From NCBI GenBank assembly GCA_031370545.1, contig JANMQQ010000160.1:1-15944 (forward strand): 15,944 bases of DNA, in the 5' to 3' direction. A model generated the notes under the pieces. It worked only from the letters and a program-made list of their open reading frames with translations, was not told where the DNA came from and searched no databases. This DNA is from UBA6921 sp031370545 (lineage in GTDB: Bacteria; Pseudomonadota; Gammaproteobacteria; SG8-11). Each line of letters starts with the position of its first letter. The stretch's first letter is position 1. Of this stretch, positions 1 to 7,804 are shown one piece after another. The translations under genes and the position numbers were made by a program.

Positions 1-1080
1 ATCGACAGCTATCAAACCCTGGAAAGCCGTGTCGCCCAGCTCGACGCGACGTACAGTCACGACCCGCTCCCGAATACCAGCAAGCGCCACCACGCGGTGC
101 TGAACGCGCTCCCCGCCGGAGTGATCGTTTTAGATGGCGGAGGCGTGGTGCAGGAGTGCAATCCGGCGGCAGTTGATCTGGTGGGCGAGCCCCTGCTCAA
201 ACAGCGCTGGCGTGACATTATCGCGCGTGCCTTCGCACCGCGATCTGACGATGGTCATGATGTGTCGTTGCACGATGGCCGTCGCGTCAACCTCGCCACC
301 ACGCCACTGGGCGACGAGCCGGGCCAGGTCATGTCATTAACCGACGTGACGCGCGCACGCACTCTGCAAGACAAATTAAGCCAGTTCGAACGCCTGTCCG
401 CCTTGGGTGAAATGGCGGCTGGACTGGCGCATCAACTGCGCACGCCGTTGTCCGCAGCGGTGCTGTATCTGGGCATGCTCAAACGACCCGATTTAAATCC
501 TGTCGACCGTATTCCGCTGGCTGAAAAAACGCTTGGCCGCTTGCGCCATCTGGAAACTCTGGTGCGCGACATGTTGTTGCTGGTGCGCGCGGATCATGAT
601 GGCGGTGAGCCGATCTATGTCAAAGACTTACTGCATGACGTTGAAGAATTTGCGCAACCGCATGTCCCCGCGCCGCGGATTCGCTTTGCGATCATGGATC
701 AATCACAAAACGTCATGCTGCGCGCCCAGCGCGATGTGCTGATCAGCGCGCTGCAAAATTTAATCAGCAACGGCATCCAGAGCATTGAAACTGAAGGCGA
801 TGTCACCGTGCATGCTCAGGTGACGGAACCCGGCTGGATAGATATTCAAGTGGTGGATACCGGCTGCGGCATGTCTGCTGAAATCCAGACGCGGCTCGGC
901 GAATTGTTTTTCACCACACGCGCTTCCGGCAACGGCTTGGGCGTTGCGGTGGTTCAGGCGATTGCCAAAGCGCATCACGGCACGCTGACCTTTATGTCAC
1001 AACCCGGTCACGGCAGCACGTTCACACTGCGCTTGCCGACGTTTTCCAATCCAGCTGTTCCGCACGCGAGGTCGTTATGA
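1..1080 (+). CDS. fleS: Flagellar sensor histidine kinase FleS/FlrB, 5'-truncated by the window
   Basis: This is the sensor kinase of the two-component system that controls mid-class flagellar genes; it autophosphorylates and passes the phosphate to FleR, encoded next. The frame is open from base 1, so the start lies upstream; an internal GTG at 97 is inside the gene. Of 359 visible residues, about 1-20 look like the end of a coiled coil, 33-115 form a PAS-like sensor domain, and 125-185 a HisKA dimerisation domain with the phospho-accepting His144 in an AHQLRTPL motif. The ATPase domain has an N box (Asn253, Asn257), a G1 box DTGCGM (from Asp286) and a G2 box GNGLGV (from 310). There is no membrane segment in the visible part, which fits the soluble cytoplasmic FleS type. 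It overlaps fleR by four bases (ATGA), implying translational coupling. The flagellar neighbours make FleS much likelier than a generic NtrB. Confidence 0.93.
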   Translation: MDSYQTLESRVAQLDATYSHDPLPNTSKRHHAVLNALPAGVIVLDGGGVVQECNPAAVDLVGEPLLKQRWRDIIARAFAPRSDDGHDVSLHDGRRVNLATTPLGDEPGQVMSLTDVTRARTLQDKLSQFERLSALGEMAAGLAHQLRTPLSAAVLYLGMLKRPDLNPVDRIPLAEKTLGRLRHLETLVRDMLLLVRADHDGGEPIYVKDLLHDVEEFAQPHVPAPRIRFAIMDQSQNVMLRAQRDVLISALQNLISNGIQSIETEGDVTVHAQVTEPGWIDIQVVDTGCGMSAEIQTRLGELFFTTRASGNGLGVAVVQAIAKAHHGTLTFMSQPGHGSTFTLRLPTFSNPAVPHARSL

Positions 1081-2432
1081 GTCATGCCGCGATATTGGTG
1101 GTCGAGGACGATAGTGATCTGCGCGATGCACTGTGCGCGACGCTCAACTTCGCCGGTTACGCCGCCGATGGAGCGCGCGACGGACTCAGCGCGTTGGAGC
1201 GTCTCGATCGGCAGCCGTATTCATTGGTGCTCAGCGACGTGCAAATGCGCATGATGGACGGCCACGAACTTCTAAAAAATATCAAGATCAAGCACCCGGA
1301 TTTGCCGGTGTTGTTGATGACCGCTTACGGCACGGTGCAAAAAGCCGTGCAAGCCATGCGCGAAGGCGCGGTGGATTATCTGGTCAAGCCGGTTGAAGCT
1401 GATACCTTGATCAACCTGGTGCAACACATCGTGACCGAGCAACGTGCCGCCAGCGCGGATTTCATCACCGCCGATCCGCGCAGCCGCGAGGTGCAAGCCT
1501 TGGCGATGCGGGTTGCGGATAGTGATGCTACCGTGATGATCACCGGCGAAAGCGGAGTCGGCAAAGAAGTGCTGGCGCGTTTTATTCACAACCAATCGCG
1601 CCGCGCCGCGCGCCCATTCGTCGCCATCAATTGCGCCGCCATTCCTGAGAACATGCTGGAAGCCACCTTGTTTGGGTATGAAAAAGGCGCATTCACCGGC
1701 GCGTACAAAACCTGTCCTGGAAAATTCGAACAAGCCGAAGGCGGCACTATTTTGCTGGATGAAATCAGCGAAATGGATTTGATGCTGCAAGCCAAACTGC
1801 TGCGCGTAATTCAGGAACGCGAAGTCGAGCGGCTGGGCGGCGGCAAAACCATCCCGCTCGATGTGCGCGTGCTGGCCACCAGCAACCGCAACATGCGCGA
1901 GCAGGTCAACGTCGGGCGCTTTCGAGAAGATTTGTATTACCGGCTGAATGTATTTCCGATTGAGCTACCGGCGCTGCGTGAACGCGCGCTCGATATCATC
2001 CCCATCGCTGAAAAATTACTTGAGCGTAGCGCACGCGCGTATCAACGCCCGGTTCCCACGTTGGCAAAAAGTGCGTGCGACAAACTGCTCACGCACTCCT
2101 GGCCCGGCAACGTACGCGAGCTTGACAATGTGATGCAGCGCGCCCTGATATTCCAGGCGGGCACGACCATCGAAGCGCAACACATCCATTTTGAATCTGT
2201 CGTAACGCCCAAGGTGGTTACTGTTAACGAACCCGCCACCCAAGTTGATAACGATTCCGACCCAGGCTCGCTGAGCGAGGATGTTCGTCAACATGAGGCA
2301 CAGGTGATCACCGAGGCGTTGCGCGACAGCTTCGGTAATCGCAAAACAGCCGCCAACAAGCTCGGCGTGAGTGAACGCACCTTGCGTTACAAAATGGCGC
2401 GCTTGCGCGAACAAGGTTTGCTGAACGCTTAA
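1077..2432 (+). CDS. fleR: Sigma-54-dependent flagellar response regulator FleR/FlrC
   Basis: This is an NtrC-family transcription activator that, once phosphorylated by FleS, uses ATP to open sigma-54 promoters of basal-body and hook genes. The 451 residues show a receiver domain (about 1-120) with the phospho-acceptor Asp54 in VLSDVQM. The central AAA+ domain (about 130-365) has Walker A GESGVGKE at 157-164, the sigma-54 contact loop GAFTGA at 204-209 and Walker B ending in Asp228-Glu229. A Fis-type helix-turn-helix lies at about 421-444. All key residues of an active sigma-54 activator are intact. The ATG at 1077 overlaps the fleS stop. The gene is followed 65 bases later by fliE. In Vibrio and Pseudomonas this protein activates fliE and hook genes, but I find no convincing sigma-54 site (GG-N10-GC) in the gap before fliE. 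Confidence 0.95.
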   Translation: MSHAAILVVEDDSDLRDALCATLNFAGYAADGARDGLSALERLDRQPYSLVLSDVQMRMMDGHELLKNIKIKHPDLPVLLMTAYGTVQKAVQAMREGAVDYLVKPVEADTLINLVQHIVTEQRAASADFITADPRSREVQALAMRVADSDATVMITGESGVGKEVLARFIHNQSRRAARPFVAINCAAIPENMLEATLFGYEKGAFTGAYKTCPGKFEQAEGGTILLDEISEMDLMLQAKLLRVIQEREVERLGGGKTIPLDVRVLATSNRNMREQVNVGRFREDLYYRLNVFPIELPALRERALDIIPIAEKLLERSARAYQRPVPTLAKSACDKLLTHSWPGNVRELDNVMQRALIFQAGTTIEAQHIHFESVVTPKVVTVNEPATQVDNDSDPGSLSEDVRQHEAQVITEALRDSFGNRKTAANKLGVSERTLRYKMARLREQGLLNA

Positions 2433-2497
2433 AACTTTCGGTAAAAATTCTCGACCCTGCCGGGTTTTGCAACCCAGCCTACATGATGAGGTGGCGT

Positions 2498-2818
2498 ATG
2501 AGTTCAGTCGACATGACCCAGTTGCTCAACCGTTTGCGTGCCACTGCTGCGGTGGCCGAAGGTCGCGCGCCGGAAATCGTGGATGGCAGCCAACGTGCGG
2601 ATTTCGCGGCCATGCTGAAGCAATCCCTGGACGCGGTGAATGAAACGCAGCAGAGCTCCAACGATATGGCAGCACGTATTGACAGTGGCGATTCGCAGGT
2701 CAGCCTGGAGGAAGTCATGATGGCGCGCCAAAAAGCTTCGATCTCGTTTCAAGCCATGCTGCAAGTGCGCAACAAGCTGGTGAGCGCATACCAGGAAGTC
2801 ATGGCCATGCAGATTTAA
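2498..2818 (+). CDS. fliE: Flagellar hook-basal body complex protein FliE
   Basis: FliE is the small adaptor that joins the MS ring (FliF) to the proximal rod; it is exported through the flagellar type III apparatus. The predicted protein has 106 residues, normal for FliE. The diagnostic C-terminal helix is clear, with ASISFQAMLQVRNKLVSAY followed by the ending QEVMAMQI. I chose ATG 2498, giving MSSVDMTQLL, because GAGGTG at 2488-2493 is a good ribosome binding site four bases upstream. In-frame ATGs at 2483 and 2486 lie upstream of or within that site and would add five or four residues. The gene sits 65 bases after fleR and 24 bases before fliF. Confidence 0.93.
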   Translation: MSSVDMTQLLNRLRATAAVAEGRAPEIVDGSQRADFAAMLKQSLDAVNETQQSSNDMAARIDSGDSQVSLEEVMMARQKASISFQAMLQVRNKLVSAYQEVMAMQI

Positions 2819-2842
2819 TGTCGTAACTCGGAGTAATAAACG

Positions 2843-4498
2843 ATGGCGAGCGCAATACAGAATGCAGGTACCAACATCTCGGGCATCAGCCAGATGCCGA
2901 TATTGCGGCAGTTTGGTTTCATGGTGGGATTGGCGGCGACGATTGCTGCAGCCGTAGCGGTGGTGATGTGGGCGCAGCAGCCCAATTTTTCACTGCTCTA
3001 CAGCGGCTTGACCGAGAAAGATTCGGCCGGTGTCATCGACGCATTGGACAAAGCGCACGTGCCGTATCAGTTGGGCGGGCAAGGCACGGTGATGGTGCCC
3101 ACCGAAAAAATTCACGACATGCGCATCAAGCTTGCGGCGCAGGGTTTACCCAAGGGCAGCGCGGTGGGATTTGAGAGTCTGAACGACAGTCAGGGATTTG
3201 GCGTCAGCCAGTTCATGGAGACGGCGCGTTATCAGCGCTCGCTGGAAGTGGAGCTGTCGCGCTCGATCTCGACATTAACCAATGTGGAAAGTGCACGCGT
3301 GCATCTGGCGATTCCAAAACGTTCGGTGTTCCTGCGTGACAAGCAAAAACCCAGTGCTTCGGTGATCCTGAATCTGTCGGCGGGTCGCAGCCTTGAAGAA
3401 GAGCAGGTGTCGGCCATCATGCATCTGGTGTCGTCGGGCATACCGGACCTCGATGCCAGTCAGGTCACCATCGTCGATCAGCGCGGACGCTTGTTGACAT
3501 CAAAACAGTCGGGTGGCGATTTTGCGGCCAGCGCCGCGCAGTTTGAATACACGCAAAAGCTCGAGCACTCCTACGCGCAACGCATCGAAGATTTGCTCGC
3601 ACCGATCGTGGGCAAAGAAGCGGTGCACGCGCAAGTGGCGACCGAGCTTGACTTCACCAGCAATGAGACCACCGAAGAAACATTTAATCCCGAAACACCG
3701 GTGGTGCGCAGCGAACAGATTGTGCAGGAGCGCATGACCAACGGCTCGGAAAGTGGCGTGCCGGGTGCGTTATCCAATCAGCCGCCAGGCGCAGCACAGG
3801 CGCCCGAAAAAACACCCAAGGCCGCTGCGCCGGGTGCAAAAGGCACCGCCGGTAAAGCCAACGCGGAGAAAGATCAGCTGGCGCAGGCAGCCGCAGTTAA
3901 TTCCAAACAACGCACCGTAAAAAATTACGAGCTGGATCGCACCATCAGCCACACCCGTATGGGTCCTGGTGTTATCAAGCGCCTGACCGTTGCGGTGGTG
4001 CTGGACGATAAAGTCACACCCGGCGACGCAAGTGCCTTGGTACGCACGCCACATTCTCCAGAAGAAATCGAACGCTTCACTGCGCTGGTTAAAGAAGCCG
4101 TTGGCTACAACTCAAAGCGCGGCGACAGCGTGCGAGTGATCAGCACCTCGTTCTCGGTGCCGCCGCCTGCGGAAGCGCTGCCGGAAATTGCGTTGTGGAA
4201 GCGTCCGGATTTCTGGGACAAGGCAAAGCAAGGTTTCGGTGCCTTACTGATCCTGGTCCTGGTCATCGGTGTGTTGCGCATTCTCGGCAAAATCGCCAAC
4301 GGCATTCGTGACAACCGCGCGACCGTGCAGGTGGCGACCGCCGCGCAGGCAGTGGATCAAGGCAATCTCGGGCAACAGCAAGCAGCGCAGCTGACATCGC
4401 CAGCGGCGGTGAATATGACCCACGTGAAGGACTTGGCCAAGCAGGATCCCAAGCTGGTCGCTCAAGTAGTGAAGGGTTGGGTCGCGACAGATGGCTAA
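2843..4498 (+). CDS. fliF: Flagellar MS-ring protein FliF
   Basis: FliF forms the membrane MS ring on which the flagellar rotor and export gate assemble. The protein has 551 residues, close to the usual 550-570. It has a first transmembrane helix at about 23-43, a periplasmic ring-building region with the YscJ-like part (QPNFSLLYSGL onward), and a second transmembrane helix at about 465-482 (LLILVLVIGVLRILG). The cytoplasmic C-terminal tail (about 530-551, including DLAKQDPKLVAQVVKGW) is the typical FliG-binding segment. A linker rich in Ala, Lys, Pro and Gly at about 310-350 lies in the periplasmic beta-collar region, where length varies between species. ATG 2843 is supported by GGAG at 2830-2833. 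The last eight bases overlap fliG. Confidence 0.97.
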   Translation: MASAIQNAGTNISGISQMPILRQFGFMVGLAATIAAAVAVVMWAQQPNFSLLYSGLTEKDSAGVIDALDKAHVPYQLGGQGTVMVPTEKIHDMRIKLAAQGLPKGSAVGFESLNDSQGFGVSQFMETARYQRSLEVELSRSISTLTNVESARVHLAIPKRSVFLRDKQKPSASVILNLSAGRSLEEEQVSAIMHLVSSGIPDLDASQVTIVDQRGRLLTSKQSGGDFAASAAQFEYTQKLEHSYAQRIEDLLAPIVGKEAVHAQVATELDFTSNETTEETFNPETPVVRSEQIVQERMTNGSESGVPGALSNQPPGAAQAPEKTPKAAAPGAKGTAGKANAEKDQLAQAAAVNSKQRTVKNYELDRTISHTRMGPGVIKRLTVAVVLDDKVTPGDASALVRTPHSPEEIERFTALVKEAVGYNSKRGDSVRVISTSFSVPPPAEALPEIALWKRPDFWDKAKQGFGALLILVLVIGVLRILGKIANGIRDNRATVQVATAAQAVDQGNLGQQQAAQLTSPAAVNMTHVKDLAKQDPKLVAQVVKGWVATDG

Positions 4499-5504
4499 CA
4501 ACGCCCCGCCCAAAGTTACTGGTTCGGATCGTGCCGCGATTTTAATGCTGGCGTTGGGCGAAGAAACTGCGGCCCAGATTCTGAAACATATGGACCCAAA
4601 AGAGGTGCAGAAAATCGGCGTCGCGATGACCGAATTAAAAAATATCACGAAGGATCAGGTTGACGCGGTCATTCTGGAATTTGGTGCGACGGTTGAGAAG
4701 CACACTAACATCGGTCTGGGCACCGACGAATACATCCGCAAAATGCTCACCTCGGCACTCGGCGAAGATAAAGCGCGCACCATCATCGACCGCATTATTC
4801 TCGGCGGGAATTCCAAAGGTCTGGAGACTCTCAAGTGGATGGACCCGCGCGCGGTCGCCGAGCTGGTGCGGTTGGAACATCCGCAAATCATTTCCATCAT
4901 ATTGGCGTACCTCGAGCCGGAGCAGGCCGCCGAAGTGCTGGCGATTTTACCGGAGCGGTTGCGCATTGACGTCACCATGCGCATCGCATCGCTGGATGGA
5001 ATTCCGCCCGCCGCGTTGCAGGAGTTAAATTCGATCATGGAAAAACAGTTCGCCGGCCAGAACAATGTGAAGTCCTCCAGCGTGGGTGGTTTGAAATCCG
5101 CCGCCAATATTCTGAACTTCGTCGACACGTCGGTGGAGTCGGACATTATGGACAATATCAAGGAGCTCGATGCGGAGCTCGGCCAGAAGATCCAGGACTT
5201 GATGTTTGTGTTCGACAACCTGGGTAATGTCGACGACCGCAGTATTCAAACCCTGTTACGTGAAGTGTCATCCGAGTCGCTGATCATCGCGCTTAAGGGC
5301 GCAGATGATACGCTCAAGGAGAAATTTTTCGGCAATATGTCAAAACGTGCCGGCGAAATGTTGCGTGAGGATCTGGAAGCCAAGGGCCCGGTACGGCTGA
5401 GTGAAGTTCAGGCGGCGCAAAAAGAAATTCTGGCCATCGCGCGTCGCATGGCGGAGGCGGGTGACCTCACGCTGTCCGGCAAGGGTGGCGATGACTTTGT
5501 GTAA
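4491..5504 (+). CDS. fliG: Flagellar motor switch protein FliG
   Basis: FliG is the rotor protein that binds FliF at its N terminus and interacts with the MotA stator at its C terminus to generate torque. The protein has 337 residues (331 in E. coli). The EHPQ motif is at 129-132. The C-terminal torque helix region LMFVFDNL through RGPVRLS-like sequence is conserved. With a constant offset of five, the E. coli charged residues map to Lys269, Arg286, Glu293 (Asp in E. coli, charge conserved), Asp294 and Arg302, so the motor function should be intact. The start overlaps the end of fliF by eight bases, and I see only a weak ribosome binding site inside fliF, so translation is probably coupled to it. 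Confidence 0.97.
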   Translation: MANNAPPKVTGSDRAAILMLALGEETAAQILKHMDPKEVQKIGVAMTELKNITKDQVDAVILEFGATVEKHTNIGLGTDEYIRKMLTSALGEDKARTIIDRIILGGNSKGLETLKWMDPRAVAELVRLEHPQIISIILAYLEPEQAAEVLAILPERLRIDVTMRIASLDGIPPAALQELNSIMEKQFAGQNNVKSSSVGGLKSAANILNFVDTSVESDIMDNIKELDAELGQKIQDLMFVFDNLGNVDDRSIQTLLREVSSESLIIALKGADDTLKEKFFGNMSKRAGEMLREDLEAKGPVRLSEVQAAQKEILAIARRMAEAGDLTLSGKGGDDFV

Positions 5505-5530
5505 CCGGTCTATTCCTCAGGAGCACTGTC

Positions 5531-6208
5531 GTGACAATTAAAGTCATCCCCGAAGGCACCGAGGAATATCGTCGCTGGGACATGCCGCGGGTGGACGAAC
5601 GCCTGTCGGGCGCCGCGCAGCAGAAGTTGACGCAGGGGCGCGTCACGGCGGACCAGTTAGCCAATATTCAAGAACAGGCACATAAGGAAGCATTTGAGCA
5701 GGGATTCACCCAGGGTTACAAAGATGGCGTTGAAAAAGCAACTAAAGAAGCCGCAAAAAAAGATCAGGAACTGCAACGCCGTATTCAACACATGGATCAA
5801 TTATTGCGCACGCTCAGCACGCCGTTTGAACAGCTGGATGGACAGGTCGAGACTGAATTGGCCAGCCTCGCGATCTCGCTGGCGCGCCAGATTATTCGTC
5901 GCGAACTAAAGGTTAATCCCGGCGAAATCGTCGCGGTGGTGCGCGAGGCGGTCGCCGCGTTGCCGGTGGTGACACGGCATCCGCAGGTGTTTTTGCATCC
6001 CGACGACGCCGCGTTTATTCGCCAGACATTTTCGCTGTCCGGCGAACACGAACACTGGAAGTTGATTGACGACCCCGCACTAACCCGCGGGGACTGTCGC
6101 GTTGTGACCGAAAACTCACGCATTGACGCCACGGTGGAAAGCCGCTTGACGGCAATCATTACCCAGGCCATGGGAGGGGAGCGTGAAGAAGATCGCCCTG
6201 GTTCCTGA
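5531..6208 (+). CDS. fliH: Flagellar export ATPase regulator/stator FliH
   Basis: FliH binds and restrains the export ATPase FliI and docks it to the C-ring protein FliN. The protein has 225 residues with a GTG start at 5531, supported by CAGGAG at 5518-5523. Near the N terminus is Trp16 in RRWDMP, matching the Trp-containing FliN-docking segment of this family. A glycine zipper follows (Ala54, Gly58, Gly62, Gly66 at four-residue spacing), which is the FliH hallmark, then a charged coiled-coil region at about 66-100. The C-terminal part (about 110-205), including SLARQIIRRELKVNP, is the conserved globular domain. It overlaps fliI by 26 bases. Sequence conservation is low in this family, so the call rests on the zipper, the C-terminal domain and the position between fliG and fliI. 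Confidence 0.92.
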   Translation: MTIKVIPEGTEEYRRWDMPRVDERLSGAAQQKLTQGRVTADQLANIQEQAHKEAFEQGFTQGYKDGVEKATKEAAKKDQELQRRIQHMDQLLRTLSTPFEQLDGQVETELASLAISLARQIIRRELKVNPGEIVAVVREAVAALPVVTRHPQVFLHPDDAAFIRQTFSLSGEHEHWKLIDDPALTRGDCRVVTENSRIDATVESRLTAIITQAMGGEREEDRPGS

Positions 6209-7601
6209 GCCACAGCGCAACGCGTTGTGGGCACAGCGTATTCGTCAGTGTCGCGAGGCTTTGTCGCCCGCGCGGTTGATCGTCGAAGGGCGACTGACAC
6301 GCATGGTGGGCTTGACTTTGGAAGCCTCCGGCTGCCAGGCGGCGATCGGCGAATTGTGTAACGTCCTGGCACCCAATAATGTTCACATCGAAGCTGAAGT
6401 GGTGGGCTTCTCAGGTGATCGCCTCTATTTGATGCCCACCGGCGAGATTCGCGGATTGATGCCGAACGCGCGCGTCATTCCGACCGGCCGGGCCTACGAA
6501 GCCAAGGTGGGCGGAGATTTACTCGGGCGGATTATCGACGGCTCCGGCCGACCGCTGGACGGCAAAGGCCGCATCAATGCGGAGGCACGTTTGCCATTGG
6601 GTGGCCACGCGGTCAATCCGCTGGAACGTGACCCCATTCGCACGCCGCTGGATGTCGGTGTGCGTTCGATCAACAGTCTGCTGTCGGTCGGTCGCGGTCA
6701 ACGTCTTGGTCTGTTTGCGGGCAGCGGCGTCGGCAAGAGTGTGTTGCTGGGCATGATGACCAAGTTCACCAACGCCGACGTGGTGGTGGTGGGTTTGATC
6801 GGTGAGCGTGGCCGGGAAGTAAAAGAATTCGTCGACAACATCCTGGGGCCGAAGGGCATGGCGCGCGCGGTGGTAGTGGCGGCACCTGCTGACAGCACGC
6901 CGGTGATGCGCTTGCACGGCGCTGCAATGGCCACCACCATTGCAGAATATTATCGAGACCAGGGAAAACACGTTCTGCTGTTGATGGATTCACTGACTCG
7001 TTTTGCGCAAGCACAGCGCGAAGTTGCGCTGGCCATCGGCGAGCCCCCTGCAACGAAAGGTTATCCTCCGTCGGTGTTTGCAAAAATCCCCCAGCTGGTT
7101 GAACGTGCCGGCAACGGTGCCGCTGGCAAAGGCTCAATTACAGCGTTTTACACGGTGCTGGTGGAAGGCGACGATCAGCAAGATCCAATTGCAGATGCTG
7201 CACGCGCGATCCTCGACGGACATATCGTTTTGTCCCGTCAACTTGCAGAGAGCGGACTGTACCCGGCGGTGGATATCGAATCATCCATCAGTCGCGTCAT
7301 GACGGAAATTGTCGATGATCACCAGCTGCGCGCAGCGCGTGCGTTCAAAGCGCAATACTCGCTCTATCAACAAAATCGGGATTTGATCAACGTTGGAGCC
7401 TACACGCGTGGCACCAATCCAGAGCTTGATGCTGCCATCGCCGCACAACCCAGGCTGATAAAATTTTTGCAACAAAACATGAATCAAGCTGTGGCACTTG
7501 ATGACAGCAAGAAATCGTTGCTCGCTCTTTACAGTGTGCCGCTCAAGACTACACCTGACCCCAAGATGGTGATGTCGACTTCGACTCTGCGACCTGGCTA
7601 G
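6183..7601 (+). CDS. fliI: Flagellum-specific export ATPase FliI
   Basis: FliI is the hexameric ATPase that powers or assists unloading of flagellar substrates at the type III export gate; it is related to the F1-ATPase beta subunit. The protein has 472 residues. Walker A AGSGVGKS is at 179-186, the catalytic Glu208 lies in GERGREV, and Walker B LLLMDS ends around Asp269. Diagnostic FliI/F1-type segments such as GEPPATKGYPPSVFA (286-300) are present. GTG 6183 is supported by GGGAGG at 6172-6177 inside the end of fliH, giving a 26-base overlap. This is the last recognisable flagellar gene here: fliJ, which normally follows, is absent and the next gene is unrelated. Confidence 0.97.
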   Translation: MKKIALVPEPQRNALWAQRIRQCREALSPARLIVEGRLTRMVGLTLEASGCQAAIGELCNVLAPNNVHIEAEVVGFSGDRLYLMPTGEIRGLMPNARVIPTGRAYEAKVGGDLLGRIIDGSGRPLDGKGRINAEARLPLGGHAVNPLERDPIRTPLDVGVRSINSLLSVGRGQRLGLFAGSGVGKSVLLGMMTKFTNADVVVVGLIGERGREVKEFVDNILGPKGMARAVVVAAPADSTPVMRLHGAAMATTIAEYYRDQGKHVLLLMDSLTRFAQAQREVALAIGEPPATKGYPPSVFAKIPQLVERAGNGAAGKGSITAFYTVLVEGDDQQDPIADAARAILDGHIVLSRQLAESGLYPAVDIESSISRVMTEIVDDHQLRAARAFKAQYSLYQQNRDLINVGAYTRGTNPELDAAIAAQPRLIKFLQQNMNQAVALDDSKKSLLALYSVPLKTTPDPKMVMSTSTLRPG

Positions 7602-7657
7602 ACAAATTCTACAGTTGCTTAAAAAAATCTTAAGGAGACATACTTCGTTGGTGCTTA

Positions 7658-7693
7658 ATCAAGGGTTTCGGAGGAACAGGCGGGGTCCTTGAT
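7658..7693 (+). terminator. Hairpin after fliI, possible end of the flagellar operon
   Basis: Arms ATCAAGGGTTTC (7658-7669) and GGGGTCCTTGAT (7682-7693) can form a 12-bp RNA stem, seven Watson-Crick pairs at the base plus four G-U pairs and a closing C-G, around a 12-base loop that contains GGAGG. The run after it (aacggttttcttg) is only weakly T-rich, so a Rho-independent terminator is possible but not convincing; it could instead be a leader structure of the next gene. Confidence 0.4.
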
Positions 7694-7804
7694 AACGGTT
7701 TTCTTGTTCGACTGTTAGGTAATTCCCGGCGTTTTTAGTGAATGCTGATTCTTTTCACAGAATCGGTGCGCGTTTCTTATTGCCAAAAATTGCGAGGCTA
7801 CTGC

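Noticed and set aside
1272..1790. Leftward 172-codon frame inside fleR
   Set aside because: Antisense to the receiver and AAA+ domains of FleR; no motif.
2462..2475. Terminator between fleR and fliE
   Set aside because: GGGTT/AACCC gives only a 5-bp stem and no T tract follows.
2433..2497. Sigma-54 promoter before fliE
   Set aside because: TTTTGCA at about 2465-2471 resembles a -12 element, but the -24 GG is absent at the required spacing (CT is found), so GG-N10-GC is not met.
5797..6372. Leftward 191-codon frame over fliH/fliI
   Set aside because: Antisense shadow across two well-supported flagellar genes, with no recognisable domain.
7742..7804. N-terminal extension of the SoxB-like protein from ATG 7742
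   Set aside because: It would place 21 residues before a well-formed signal peptide, and ATG 7805 has its own ribosome binding site; the extension also contains a hairpin (GATTCT/AGAATC at 7747-7764).
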